Source: Acidaminobacter sp964416305 (GTDB lineage Bacteria; Bacillota; Clostridia; Peptostreptococcales; Acidaminobacteraceae). From it: DNA of 64,000 nucleotides. The position numbers were made by a program, and so were the translations under genes. This document shows positions 8,974 to 17,520 of this stretch, piece after piece. Numbering within the stretch: position 1 is the first letter of the stretch; every line of letters begins with the position of its first letter. The notes beneath the pieces are model-generated. The model searched no databases, was not told where the DNA came from, and worked only from the letters and a program-made list of their open reading frames with translations. The stretch covers positions 129,041 to 193,040 of the forward strand of contig CAYQDM010000001.1 of the NCBI GenBank assembly GCA_964416305.1, given 5' to 3'.

Positions 8974-9053
8974 ATTATACATACAAAGAGGGCTGTGAAA
9001 AGCTTTTATTCGATACAATTAAGCGTGCAAGCATAGTGTATGCATACAATTAA
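8974..9053 (-). promoter_or_regulatory. Promoter of the ECF S-component operon with paired upstream direct repeats
   Basis: A perfect -10 TATAAT (8974-8979, minus strand) is matched only by a poor -35 (CTTTTC, 8997-9002), suggesting an activator. Upstream lies a direct repeat ATACAATTAA (plus-strand reading) at 9013-9022 and 9044-9053, 31 bp or about three helical turns apart. The second copy overlaps the palindrome GTATGCATAC. Spaced direct repeats of this sort are typical of MocR/PdxR-type sites, but no such regulator is in view. Confidence 0.4.
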
Positions 9054-9054
9054 A

Positions 9055-9101
9055 AAGGAAGAAGGTGTCGATAGGCGTTAGCCCCTGACACCTTCTTCCT
9101 T
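9055..9101 (-). terminator. Terminator of the hut operon, built from a repeat-family palindrome
   Basis: AAGGAAGAAGGTGTC (9055-9069) pairs perfectly with GACACCTTCTTCCTT (9087-9101). On the minus strand the stem is followed by TTTTTAA. The loop carries GATAGGCGTTAGCCC, the core of the dispersed repeat seen at 10663-10798, 57988-58067 and 59798-59837. Confidence 0.8.
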
Positions 9102-9106
9102 CCGTA

Positions 9107-10639
9107 TTATTCCAACACCCCTACAACCGCTTCCACCGCATTGACCAAAACACCGCCGTGGATCAACGATACCGACTGATCCATATCCGGATAAATGATC
9201 CGGTCACTTTCCATAAAGGTCACGCTGGCGCGTAAGGTTTCATACGCCACTCGGCTGCCTTTCCCAAGGCGTTCTTTGTCTTTGAAATCAACAGCTTGCG
9301 CTGCGCAAAGCCACTCAATACCCAGGACATATTCCACATGACCCAGAATTTCCCTGGCTTTCCTCGCCGCAATGGTCCCCATGCTGACGTGGTCTTCCTG
9401 ATTGGCTGAGGTCGGAATGGAGTCGACGCTGGCAGGATGGGCCAGGATCTTATTCTCAGAGACGACTGCAGCTGCCGCATATTGCGGTACCATAAATCCA
9501 CAATTGAGTCCGCCGTTTTTCACCAGGAACGCCGGCAGTCCACTCAAGGTCGGATTGACCAGCCTTTCAATCCGGCGCTCGGAAACGTTGCCCAGTTCTG
9601 CAACGGCAATACCCAGCGTGTCCATGGCAATGGCCACCGGCTGGCCGTGGAAATTCCCGCCGGAAATAACTGCTGCTTCCCCGTCTGGAAATATGAGCGG
9701 ATTGTCAGTCGCTGCGTTGATCTCATTTTCTATGACCTGCCGCACATACTCATAGGCGGGCCTGCTTGCGCCGTGGATCTGAGGCACACAGCGGAGCGTA
9801 TAACCATCCTGCATCCTCTGCTCACCTTGAGAGGTGGTCAGCGTGCTGCCTTCAGAGAGTCTCAGAAGGTTTCTTGCAACAGCTTCCTGCCATTTTTGGT
9901 TGCGGGCTTGATGGACTCTCGGATCAAAGGCATCCTTTATACCCTCCAGCGCTTCAACTGTGAGCGTTGCGACGATATCCGCCGTCTTGAGGAGATTCAG
10001 GGCATCATAAACTGTCAAAGTTGCCACACCCATCATAGCGCAGGTGCCATTGATTAAAGCCAAGCCCTCTTTAGCCTTGAGCACGACCGGCGTTATGCCA
10101 GCTTTAGCCATGGCTTCAGCCCCAGGCATGATAACCCCCTCGTACTCCGCTTCACCCTCACCCATCATGACGAGAACCAGATGGGCAAGGGGACAGAGAT
10201 CTCCGCTGGAGCCTACAGAGCCCTTTTCGCGAATGATTGGATGCACGCGTTTGTTGACCATTTCAATCAGGGTTTCCACTGTTGACAGCCTAATCCCGGA
10301 AAATCCCTTAGCGAGGGCATTAGCCCTCAGCACCATAATGGAACGAACGATCTCAGTATCAAATGGCCGTCCAATGCCGACTGCGTCCGCATAAATCAGG
10401 TTTTTCTGAAGCTCATCCAGCTGATCTGCCGTTATGGCTACATCACTGAATTTGCCAAAACCGGTGTTCAGACCATAGATGGCTTTTCCTTCCGCTATAA
10501 ATTTTTCCACACAAGCTCGGGATTTATTGATTCTTTCTTTAGCATCTTCCGCGAGTACTGCCGGCTTGCCAAAGCGCGCTATATCTACGACATCCTCAAG
10601 ACTGACGTTATTGCCATCCAAGACTATAAATTCTGCCAC
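9107..10639 (-). CDS. hutH: Histidine ammonia-lyase
   Basis: Removes ammonia from L-histidine to give urocanate, the first step of the pathway. The length of 510 residues is normal. The N-terminal GLNTGFGKFSDV supplies the catalytic Tyr region, and SVDSIPTSANQEDHVSMG is the conserved Q/E/D block. The cofactor (MIO) segment reads GSVGSSGDLCPLAH, with Ser-Ser-Gly where most family members have Ala-Ser-Gly. The cyclised tripeptide should still form because Ser and Gly are kept. The start is GTG with AGG upstream. It is the last gene of the hut cluster, after a 167-nt repeat-filled gap from ftcD. Confidence 0.95.
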   Translation of the reverse strand: MAEFIVLDGNNVSLEDVVDIARFGKPAVLAEDAKERINKSRACVEKFIAEGKAIYGLNTGFGKFSDVAITADQLDELQKNLIYADAVGIGRPFDTEIVRSIMVLRANALAKGFSGIRLSTVETLIEMVNKRVHPIIREKGSVGSSGDLCPLAHLVLVMMGEGEAEYEGVIMPGAEAMAKAGITPVVLKAKEGLALINGTCAMMGVATLTVYDALNLLKTADIVATLTVEALEGIKDAFDPRVHQARNQKWQEAVARNLLRLSEGSTLTTSQGEQRMQDGYTLRCVPQIHGASRPAYEYVRQVIENEINAATDNPLIFPDGEAAVISGGNFHGQPVAIAMDTLGIAVAELGNVSERRIERLVNPTLSGLPAFLVKNGGLNCGFMVPQYAAAAVVSENKILAHPASVDSIPTSANQEDHVSMGTIAARKAREILGHVEYVLGIEWLCAAQAVDFKDKERLGKGSRVAYETLRASVTFMESDRIIYPDMDQSVSLIHGGVLVNAVEAVVGVLE

Positions 10640-10662
10640 TTTTTTTCCTGCCTTTCTGATGA

Positions 10663-10798
10663 AACTGGGGGTTGATAAGCGCTAGCCGCTGACACCCAGT
10701 TCCTTGATTTTGATGAAACTCGGAGTTGACAGGCACCAGCCGCAGACACCCAGTTTGGAACTCGAGGTTGATAGGCGCTAGCCGCTGACACCCACTTT
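10663..10798. repeat. Three consecutive copies of a ~39-nt palindromic repeat (family A)
   Basis: Imperfect palindromes at 10663-10701, 10717-10756 and 10759-10798 lie between hutH and ftcD. Each begins AACTSGGRGTTGA, carries a core like TAGGCGCTAGCCGC and ends GACACCCAGTT. The outer arms pair (AACTGGG with CCCAGTT). The same family forms the loop of the hut terminator (9064-9092) and recurs at 57978-58079 and 59798-59837. The copies differ at several positions, so they are not a recent triplication. Confidence 0.8.
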
Positions 10799-10806
10799 CT
10801 TGTATT

Positions 10807-11679
10807 TTAATAAAGCTGCTCCATATTAAAACTGTAGCATCTGAGATAGAACTTCATCATGTCCTCAAGGGCCATCACCGGAACCGGCCCAACGAGCTCG
10901 GTGTCTGCAATAAGGATCCCCCTGCTCTCCGTCTCTGATTTAATCGTCTCGAAAACCCGGTGAATAGGTGTCTTTTGATACTGTGTCAGGTTCATGGAAA
11001 TTTGAACCATCTTCTTGTCCGGAATCTCAAGGGCAATCGCTCTGACGTTCTGATAACCGCCTGTCGCTGCACGGACCGCTTTGACAATCTGCTTGGCCGC
11101 TGCCAAGTCATCCGTTCTCAGGTTGACGTTAAAGGCTACCAGAGGGAATCTGACGCCTGTCACAGTCGCGCCGCTCTTTGGCACAAACTCGAAAGGACCT
11201 TCATCCGGCCGCCACTCTTCCTTGGTCATTTTCTCAGGAAAGGATTCGTACTCACCCCGCCGTATGTCAACCAGGCTCTTGCGCTCGGGCTTTGTCGCAG
11301 CCTCTTCATAGTAATAGACCGGTACACCGAGACCGCCAAGGAAAGCACCAAAAGCCCGTGAGACTTCAAGGGCCTCCTCTTGAGTGACATCCCTCGCCGG
11401 AATAAACGGTACTACATCCACTGCACCCATTCTCGGATGCGCACCGGTATGCTGCGTCATATCAATGAGTTCGATTGCTTTCTTTGCCAGCCGCTTCGTA
11501 CCCTCAAGGACTTCCTCAGGCTCCCCGCTGTACGTAAAGACGGTCCTGTTGTGATCCTTGTCCGAGTTGACCTCGAGCAGGCGGAGTACAGCACCCTCCA
11601 TTAAGGCGGATTTCATCTCTTGAATTAAATCAATCTTTCTGCCTTCACTGACATTGACTTCTGCCAATAACACTTTCAC
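10807..11679 (-). CDS. ftcD: Glutamate formimidoyltransferase
   Basis: Transfers the formimino group of N-formiminoglutamate to tetrahydrofolate, releasing glutamate. The 290 residues correspond to the transferase domain alone; the cyclodeaminase of the mammalian bifunctional protein is the separate fchA gene next door. Visible are EVNVSEGRK at the N-terminus, DKDHNRTVFTYSG, the catalytic-loop region TQHTGAHPRMGAVDVVPFIP with its His, and MNLTQYQKTPIHRVFE. The start is GTG behind GGGAGGG. It is downstream of fchA by 24 nt in the hut operon. Confidence 0.93.
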   Translation of the reverse strand: MKVLLAEVNVSEGRKIDLIQEMKSALMEGAVLRLLEVNSDKDHNRTVFTYSGEPEEVLEGTKRLAKKAIELIDMTQHTGAHPRMGAVDVVPFIPARDVTQEEALEVSRAFGAFLGGLGVPVYYYEEAATKPERKSLVDIRRGEYESFPEKMTKEEWRPDEGPFEFVPKSGATVTGVRFPLVAFNVNLRTDDLAAAKQIVKAVRAATGGYQNVRAIALEIPDKKMVQISMNLTQYQKTPIHRVFETIKSETESRGILIADTELVGPVPVMALEDMMKFYLRCYSFNMEQLY

Positions 11680-11703
11680 GAGTGTTCCCTCCCGGATCTC
11701 ATT

Positions 11704-12285
11704 TTATAGTTTGCTGTTCAGCTGAATAATGTAGTTCTTGAGAGCTTCAATCTGCCCTGCGTCTTTGATGAGCGGCATGTTGGCTTCCATGTTCATGATG
11801 CAGCCCTTCACACCGATCTCTGAGAGCTGCAGGCCAATTAATAGGTCTGAGCCCGCCGCCGGGTTTGAGACATTCTTGATCTTTCTGCCAAGTTCCAGAA
11901 CCTCAAGGGCTTTCTTTGCGTTCTCATAAGGCGTCAGCGCCGCTTGTACCGCAGCGTCATTGATTGCTTTGGCCCGGGCTTGTTTCTCTTCATCCGTATC
12001 TTTTGGCAATCCAAAAGCAGACTTAATCATGGCAAAGGCTGCCATATCGTCCAGAGAGCCCTGCATCAGCGCAGGCGCCAGAATGTCGCAGCGCTCCGCC
12101 ACTTCCAGGTGCGCCTCCGCGCTGATACCGTAATCCTTTTTCGTCGACAGTCTGGCCACCATGCCAATCAGTCCGGCTGCCATGGCTGCCGAAATTGCAG
12201 AGGCGGATCCGCCGCCTACGGTGACGTCCTGGGTGTCCAAGATTAAATCCAGCGCTTTATATTTGAATGTCTCGTTTTGATTCAT
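11704..12285 (-). CDS. fchA: Formiminotetrahydrofolate cyclodeaminase
   Basis: Converts 5-formiminotetrahydrofolate to 5,10-methenyltetrahydrofolate and ammonia, feeding histidine carbon into the folate pool. The 193-residue, mostly helical protein has the glycine/serine-rich TVGGGSASAISAAMAAGLIGMV near the N-terminus and KNVSNPAAGSDLLIGLQL, both family blocks. ATG with AAAGGTG sets the start. It begins 6 nt after the hutI stop, indicating tight coupling. FtcD plus FchA in place of HutG or HutF is the usual clostridial arrangement. Confidence 0.92.
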   Translation of the reverse strand: MNQNETFKYKALDLILDTQDVTVGGGSASAISAAMAAGLIGMVARLSTKKDYGISAEAHLEVAERCDILAPALMQGSLDDMAAFAMIKSAFGLPKDTDEEKQARAKAINDAAVQAALTPYENAKKALEVLELGRKIKNVSNPAAGSDLLIGLQLSEIGVKGCIMNMEANMPLIKDAGQIEALKNYIIQLNSKL

Positions 12286-12291
12286 TGTGTC

Positions 12292-13581
12292 TCACCTTTC
12301 CGCAGCTAATCGACCGACTATAGGCTGCCCATTTTTGATAACCGTCTCCACGAGGTTGGCCCCCTGACGGTAGATGATGTTTTCGTACCGGTCCGTGCTC
12401 CAGACCTGAAGATCCGCACGTTTGCCCACTTCAATACTGCCCCGGTCCTCCTGCAGCCCCAGTGCCAGTGCCCCGCCGATGGTCGCAGCCCGAATCGCTT
12501 CCTCCGGGGTCATGCCATGGCGTCTGCAGGCAAGAACCAGAATCCACGCCATGGACTCCACGTAATTCCCGGGATTAAGGTTCGTGGCGAGGGCGAGTGT
12601 CATACCTGCCTTCAGCATCAGACCCGGCTGAGTGAGGACGGGATGCTGGACGTTGAAGTCCGTTCCGGGAAGCAGTACACCGGGAATACCAGCCGCCGCC
12701 ATTTTCTCCATGATGTCATAGGTCGTATAATTCAAATGATCCGCAGACAGCACGCCCATCTCTATGGCAAGCTCCGAACCGCCAATCAAAGAATACGCAT
12801 CCGTGTGGATTTTGGGCTTCATGCCGAAATCCAGCGCCTTGGTGAGTATTTTTTCGGATTCAGCAGCGGTATAGTAACCGTCGTCGCACCAGACGTCGCA
12901 AGCGGTGGCAAGGCCGGAACCGCCTACTTCCGGGATCATCTCCGAAAGCAGAACCTCCATGTAATCCTCTTTATTCATGTCAGGCGGCCAGCCGTGAGCA
13001 CCAAGGAAGGTCGCGTGGAGATCAACGGGCTGAAGTGCATTTAATTTCTGAATGACCCTGAGCTGCTTGAGCTCATGGGCGGTGGTAAAGCCGTAACCGC
13101 TTTTGATTTCAGCTGTCGTAACGCCTGAAGCCATTAGGTTTTTCAGCCTGAATCCCGCACTTTCCGCAAGCGACTCTTCGGACGCCTCTCTGGTCATAGC
13201 CATGGAGGCTGCGAGCCCTGTTGGGATGCCGCGTTTCTTCAATGACTCAGCGTCCCCCCGGGGAAGCTTGGCCACATATTCATCCACGCGGGAACCGCCG
13301 AACACCAAATGGGTGTGACAGTCGACAAACCCTGGCGCCAGGACTTTCCCAGCCAGTGAAACTGCTTCAGCGGCGCTGAAATCAAACCCGCTGGTGTGTC
13401 TGAATACTTCGAGAGTTTTCGCCCCTTGTCCGACACCGGCTATACGGTCGCCTGTGATGACAACCCAACCATCGGCAAGGACTTCCAGGTGACTGGGGTT
13501 ACTGCCGGCACAGGTCAGCAGCTGTGCTGCGTCCTTCAGAATGAGAGTAGCTTTTTTAGTGGATTCAACCTGAGTGTTCAT
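12292..13581 (-). CDS. hutI: Imidazolonepropionase
   Basis: Metal-dependent amidohydrolase opening the imidazolone ring of 4-imidazolone-5-propanoate to N-formiminoglutamate. The 429 residues include GFVDCHTHLVFGGSR (metal His pair), EIKSGYGF, the HTDAYSLIGGS metal region and TDFNVQ with the catalytic Asp block. The C-terminal composite-domain residues (GKRADLQVW) are also typical. It follows a hairpin at 13627-13653 that separates it from the upstream urocanase gene. The start is ATG after AAAGGATGG. Confidence 0.94.
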   Translation of the reverse strand: MNTQVESTKKATLILKDAAQLLTCAGSNPSHLEVLADGWVVITGDRIAGVGQGAKTLEVFRHTSGFDFSAAEAVSLAGKVLAPGFVDCHTHLVFGGSRVDEYVAKLPRGDAESLKKRGIPTGLAASMAMTREASEESLAESAGFRLKNLMASGVTTAEIKSGYGFTTAHELKQLRVIQKLNALQPVDLHATFLGAHGWPPDMNKEDYMEVLLSEMIPEVGGSGLATACDVWCDDGYYTAAESEKILTKALDFGMKPKIHTDAYSLIGGSELAIEMGVLSADHLNYTTYDIMEKMAAAGIPGVLLPGTDFNVQHPVLTQPGLMLKAGMTLALATNLNPGNYVESMAWILVLACRRHGMTPEEAIRAATIGGALALGLQEDRGSIEVGKRADLQVWSTDRYENIIYRQGANLVETVIKNGQPIVGRLAAER

Positions 13582-13626
13582 GCGAAACCATCCTTTTTTT
13601 GCTTGTGACTTTATTTAATTAAAGAA

Positions 13627-13653
13627 ACCGGCGATGCGTCGCACATCGCCGGT
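13627..13653 (-). terminator. Intra-operon hairpin between hutU and hutI
   Basis: ACCGGCGATG (13627-13636) pairs with CATCGCCGGT (13644-13653) around a 7-nt loop. On the minus strand it is followed by TTCTTTAATTAA, a weak U-rich tail. It may cut expression of hutI-fchA-ftcD-hutH relative to urocanase, or protect the upstream message. Confidence 0.5.
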
Positions 13654-13708
13654 CGTGGTCAATGAACCGCTGAATTCAGCCTGTCATTTTGGTGTCTGAC
13701 AGTCTTGT

Positions 13709-15424
13709 CTATCTTGGAGGCATTCCGGTTGGACCAAAGGTAACTTTGTCCGCAGGCTCCCACCAGAGCGGCACTTTGATGCTGTCCGTGGTCAGCTTGC
13801 CCTTGCCGTTTGCGACATCTTTTGCGGTCTCGTAGCCGGCTTGCGCGTGGCGGATGACGCCTATGCCTGAGTCGACAGTCAGGGAAGCTTCAAGTCTGAG
13901 ATCCGCTTCTTCTGTGCCATCTGCGATCATGGTGACGCCGGTGTGAACCGCTTCGCCCATGGAGTAGTTCGCCTGGATAGCGATGAGGTCGCAGCCCGCC
14001 GCGCAGTTGAGGAGGCCGTTCAGGTATGGCCAGTCGGAGATCAGGTCGCCGCCGTCTTTCATGTTCTCAGATTCGAAGGTTGGATTTACAATGGAACCGG
14101 AGTCGAGGTTGTCACGGGAGAACGCCACCGGACCCTTGATTTCGCCTTTTTTAATGAGATCGTTGACAGCGAGTCCGAAGCGTTTACGCTGACCAAAGCC
14201 CATGTAGCAGATTCTCGCAGGAAGCGCCTCAATTGGGAGGTGCTTTCTGGCAAGCTTGATCCAGCGCTCTACAAGCGGATCGCCGGCACAGATTTCAAGA
14301 GCGAGATCGTCGAGTCTGGCGAGGTCGGAGGCTTCACCGGAAATACAAGTCCAGCGGAACGGTCCGCGGCCTTCGCAGAAGAGCGGTCGGATGTAAGCGG
14401 CGACAAATCCAAGGATCTGCTTCGCTTCCTCAGGCGGCATGCCCGCGTCCATACACTCTTTGCGGATGCTGGTGCCGTACTCGAAGACTTCAGCGCCCTT
14501 CTTGGAAAACGCGATCATGGCGCGCAGCTGGCTGATCATTGTAGCGCGGGCGTCTTCAAGATAAGCTTTTCTGTCGCGGGCGCGATATTCGTCAGCCTGC
14601 TCGCCTGTATAGCCGGATGGGATGTAGGAAATTGGGTCATGGCAAGGGCACATTTCGCTGACAATATCAGGCTGGAAGCCTTTTTCGTAAGCTTCCCAAT
14701 AGATGTCCGCCGCATTGCCCACAATACCGATTGAAAGCGGTTTCTTGGCAGCGGCATGCTCTTCTGCAATTTTTCTGGCTTCATCAAAGGAATGGACATA
14801 TTGGTCCAGATAGTTCTTTTCAATTCTGCGTTTGAGGACACGCTCGTCCGCGTCAACGATAATTGCGACGCCGCCATGCATTTTCATAGCCCAGCTCTGG
14901 TTTCCGCCCATGCCGCCTGCGCCGGCCGTCAAATAGATTTTGCCGCTGAGGTCGTTGTCAAAGCGTTTGATCGCAATGGCAGAAAGCGTCTCAAAAGTGC
15001 CCTGGATAACACCTTGTGTTCCAATATATTCCCATGGTGCCGCAGTATATTGAGCGAACATGGTAAGATTTTTGTCTTGAAGGTCATAGAAAACTTCCCA
15101 AGTTGCCTTCATGATATTGGTGGTCGCCATGACAACGCGAGGTGCCAGCTTATGAGTCTTGAAGATCGCCACAGGCATGCCGGACTGAATGACGAGAGTT
15201 TCGTTGTCCTCAAGCTCCTTCAGGGACTTGACGATTGCGTGATAGGATTCCCAGTTCCGCGCACATTTGCCATTGCCGCCGTAGATGACGAGAAGCTCAG
15301 GGATCTCAGCGTTCTCCATATTGTTTTCCAGCATTCTGAGTATAGTTTCCTGCTTCCAGCCTTTGCAGCGTAATGTGTCACCGCGCTGTGCCTTTACCGA
15401 ATAAAGAATCTCTGCGTTTGCCAC
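13709..15424 (-). CDS. hutU: Urocanate hydratase, copy A (operon-proximal)
   Basis: NAD+-dependent enzyme adding water to urocanate to give 4-imidazolone-5-propanoate. The NAD-binding stretch LTAGAGGMGGNQSWAMKMHG and GYMGFGQR-like blocks are present. The GTG at 15424 (VANAEILYSV) is preferred over an ATG 15 codons earlier because AAGGAGG lies 8 nt upstream, exactly as in copy B. The product is then 571 residues, the same as copy B, with about 35 differences counted by eye (about 94% identity). It has its own sigma-54 promoter at 15481-15496. Confidence 0.94.
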   Translation of the reverse strand: MANAEILYSVKAQRGDTLRCKGWKQETILRMLENNMENAEIPELLVIYGGNGKCARNWESYHAIVKSLKELEDNETLVIQSGMPVAIFKTHKLAPRVVMATTNIMKATWEVFYDLQDKNLTMFAQYTAAPWEYIGTQGVIQGTFETLSAIAIKRFDNDLSGKIYLTAGAGGMGGNQSWAMKMHGGVAIIVDADERVLKRRIEKNYLDQYVHSFDEARKIAEEHAAAKKPLSIGIVGNAADIYWEAYEKGFQPDIVSEMCPCHDPISYIPSGYTGEQADEYRARDRKAYLEDARATMISQLRAMIAFSKKGAEVFEYGTSIRKECMDAGMPPEEAKQILGFVAAYIRPLFCEGRGPFRWTCISGEASDLARLDDLALEICAGDPLVERWIKLARKHLPIEALPARICYMGFGQRKRFGLAVNDLIKKGEIKGPVAFSRDNLDSGSIVNPTFESENMKDGGDLISDWPYLNGLLNCAAGCDLIAIQANYSMGEAVHTGVTMIADGTEEADLRLEASLTVDSGIGVIRHAQAGYETAKDVANGKGKLTTDSIKVPLWWEPADKVTFGPTGMPPR

Positions 15425-15480
15425 TTTAACGTCCTCCTTATAGTCATGAAAGTGTAAGTTGTTGCTCACTGTTTATATAA

Positions 15481-15496
15481 GCAAGTCGTGTGCCAA
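15481..15496 (-). promoter_or_regulatory. Sigma-54 promoter for hutU copy A
   Basis: On the minus strand the sequence is TTGGCACACGACTTGC, matching the TTGGCAC-N5-TTGC consensus at every fixed position. It lies 57 nt before the GTG start. The adjacent activator gene at 17731-19182 is of the sigma-54-dependent class. Confidence 0.88.
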
Positions 15497-15624
15497 CTTT
15501 CCAAAAGTTCAGAATTTTCTCTACAACCATTGAAATTAGAGGCTCTTGTGAAATGGGTTATTTTTGACAATACTAAGGGTGTCTATTTTTTATACAGTCA
15601 AACACTAGAAATGTGTCAAATTTG

Positions 15625-15665
15625 GTGTAAAATATTTTACACGAGTGTATATTATTTATACACTC
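15625..15665. promoter_or_regulatory. Putative enhancer (UAS) for the sigma-54 promoter of hutU copy A
   Basis: A perfect 18-bp palindrome GTGTAAAATATTTTACAC (15625-15642) abuts a second inverted repeat with arms GAGTGTATA and TATACACTC (15643-15665). They lie about 130-170 bp upstream of the -24 box, the usual enhancer distance. A near-identical 18-mer occurs before copy B (17689-17706). Confidence 0.7.
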
Positions 15666-15670
15666 ATAGA

Positions 15671-15737
15671 AACTTGTGTCAGACACCGAGTTTCTTCTCC
15701 TTTCCCAGCGGTGAAACTGGGTGTCTGACACCGAGTT
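15671..15737. repeat. Two GGTGTCTGACACC-family palindromes (family B)
   Basis: Copies at 15671-15693 (GTGTCAGACACCGAGTTT) and 15712-15737 (GGGTGTCTGACACCGAGTTT) sit directly downstream of hutU copy B. The same palindrome recurs at 24145-24157, 36382-36406 and, in variant form, 13691-13700 and 41541-41635. Confidence 0.75.
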
Positions 15738-15744
15738 TCTTCTC

Positions 15745-17460
15745 TTATCTCGGTGGCATTCCGGATGGACCAAAGGTCACTTTATCCGCCGGCTCCCACC
15801 AGAGCGGCACTTTAATGCTGTCGGTGGTCAGCTTGCCTTTACCGTTGCAGACATCCTTAGCAGTCTGATAACCCGCCTGCGCGTGACGAATGACGCCTAT
15901 GCCCGAGTCGACTGTCAGGGATGCCTCAAGACGAAGATCCGCTTCTTCAGTGCCATCCGCGATCATTGTGACGCCGGTGTGAACTGCTTCACCCATGGAG
16001 TAATTTGCCTGGATAGCGATAAGGTCACACCCCGCCGCGCAGTTAAGGAGGCCATTCAGGTATGGCCAGTCGGAGATCAGATCGCCGCCGTCCAGCATAT
16101 TTTCAGACTCAAAGGTTGGGTTGACAATGGAACCGGAGTCGAGATTGTCTCTGGAGAAAGCCACGGGACCCTTGACTTCGCCTTTCTTGATGAGTTCGTT
16201 GACCGCGAGTCCAAAGCGCTTTCGCTGACCAAAGCCCATATAGCAAATTCTTGCAGGGAGCGCCTCAATTGGCAAATTCTTTCTGGCCAGTTTGATCCAG
16301 CGCTCGACAAGGGGATCGCCGGCACAGATTTCAAGGGCAAGGTCGTCGAGACGTGCGAGGTCGGAGGCTTCCCCGGAGGTGCAGATCCAGCGGAACGGAC
16401 CGCGGCCTTCGCAGAAGAGTGGTCGAATGTATTCAGAGACGAAACCCGGAATCTGCTTAGCTTCCTCCGGCGGCATGCCTGCATCCATACACTCTTTGCG
16501 GATGCTCGTACCATACTCAAAGACCTCAACGCCTTTCTTGGAGAAGGCGATCATGGCGCGCAGCTGCTTCTGCATAGACTCGCGGGCATCAGCCAGGTAT
16601 GCCTTTCTGTCGCGGGCACGATACTCGTCCGCTTGTTCCCCCGTATAACCTGCCGGGATATAAGAAATAGGATCGTGACAAGGGCACATTTCGCTGACAA
16701 TGTCCGGCTGGAAGCCCTTATCATAAGCCTCCCAGAAGATCTCAGCCGCGTTGCCCACGACGCCTATAGACAACGGCTTCTTAGCTGCGGCGTGTTCTTC
16801 CGCGATTTTTCTAGCCTCATCAAAGGAATGCACCATCATGTCCATGTAGTTTTTGTCAATTCTGCGCTGAATGACGCGCTCGTCCGCATCGACAATGATC
16901 GCGACGCCGCCGTGCATCTTCATGGCCCAGCTCTGGTTGCCACCCATGCCGCCCGCGCCGGCTGTCAAATAAATTCTTCCGGCAAGGTCATTGTCAAATC
17001 GCTTAATAGCAATTGCGGACAAGGTCTCAAAGGTCCCCTGAATAACCCCTTGTGTGCCGATGTATTCCCAAGGCGCCGCCGTATAGTTGGCAAACATGGT
17101 GAGGTTTTTGTCCTGAAGGTCGTAAAAAGTCTCCCAAGTGGCTTTCATGATATTGGTGGTCGCCATGACGACACGCGGCGCAAGTTTGTGCGTTTTAAAG
17201 ATCGCGACCGGCATTCCGGACTGAACGACCAAAGTTTCATTGTCCTCAAGTTCTTTAAGTGATTGGACGATCGCGTGATAGGACTCCCAGTTTCGGGCGC
17301 ATTTGCCGTTGCCGCCGTAAATGACGAGAAGCTCAGGAATTTCTGCGTTCTCCATGTTGTTTTCCAGCATTCTGAGAATCGTTTCCTGCTTCCAGCCTTT
17401 GCAGCGAAGCGTATCTCCGCGCTGCGCCTTAACCGAGTAAAGAATTTCTGCGTTTGCCAC
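15745..17460 (-). CDS. hutU: Urocanate hydratase, copy B (promoter-proximal)
   Basis: Second full-length urocanase of 571 residues with the same NAD-binding LTAGAGGMGGNQ block. The differences from copy A (for example Q for K, M for L and Y near residue 215, and a run around ARESMQKQL) are scattered, and none falls in the obvious cofactor motifs. The start is GTG with AAAGGAGG 8 nt upstream. It has its own sigma-54 promoter and is separated from copy A by 320 nt containing that gene's promoter and enhancer. This looks like a tandem gene duplication that included the control region. Both copies appear functional. Confidence 0.93.
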   Translation of the reverse strand: MANAEILYSVKAQRGDTLRCKGWKQETILRMLENNMENAEIPELLVIYGGNGKCARNWESYHAIVQSLKELEDNETLVVQSGMPVAIFKTHKLAPRVVMATTNIMKATWETFYDLQDKNLTMFANYTAAPWEYIGTQGVIQGTFETLSAIAIKRFDNDLAGRIYLTAGAGGMGGNQSWAMKMHGGVAIIVDADERVIQRRIDKNYMDMMVHSFDEARKIAEEHAAAKKPLSIGVVGNAAEIFWEAYDKGFQPDIVSEMCPCHDPISYIPAGYTGEQADEYRARDRKAYLADARESMQKQLRAMIAFSKKGVEVFEYGTSIRKECMDAGMPPEEAKQIPGFVSEYIRPLFCEGRGPFRWICTSGEASDLARLDDLALEICAGDPLVERWIKLARKNLPIEALPARICYMGFGQRKRFGLAVNELIKKGEVKGPVAFSRDNLDSGSIVNPTFESENMLDGGDLISDWPYLNGLLNCAAGCDLIAIQANYSMGEAVHTGVTMIADGTEEADLRLEASLTVDSGIGVIRHAQAGYQTAKDVCNGKGKLTTDSIKVPLWWEPADKVTFGPSGMPPR

Positions 17461-17520
17461 TGATAGTACCTCCTTTTATTGGGTGGTTAATGGATTCTTG
17501 TTTCATGCCAATCTCTATAC

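Noticed and set aside
15721..17262. A 513-codon plus-strand open frame opposite urocanase copy B, and similar long antisense frames opposite hutU copy A, aroA and potA
   Set aside because: They mirror conserved genes on the other strand, lack SDs and have low-complexity translations typical of antisense shadows in biased codon usage.
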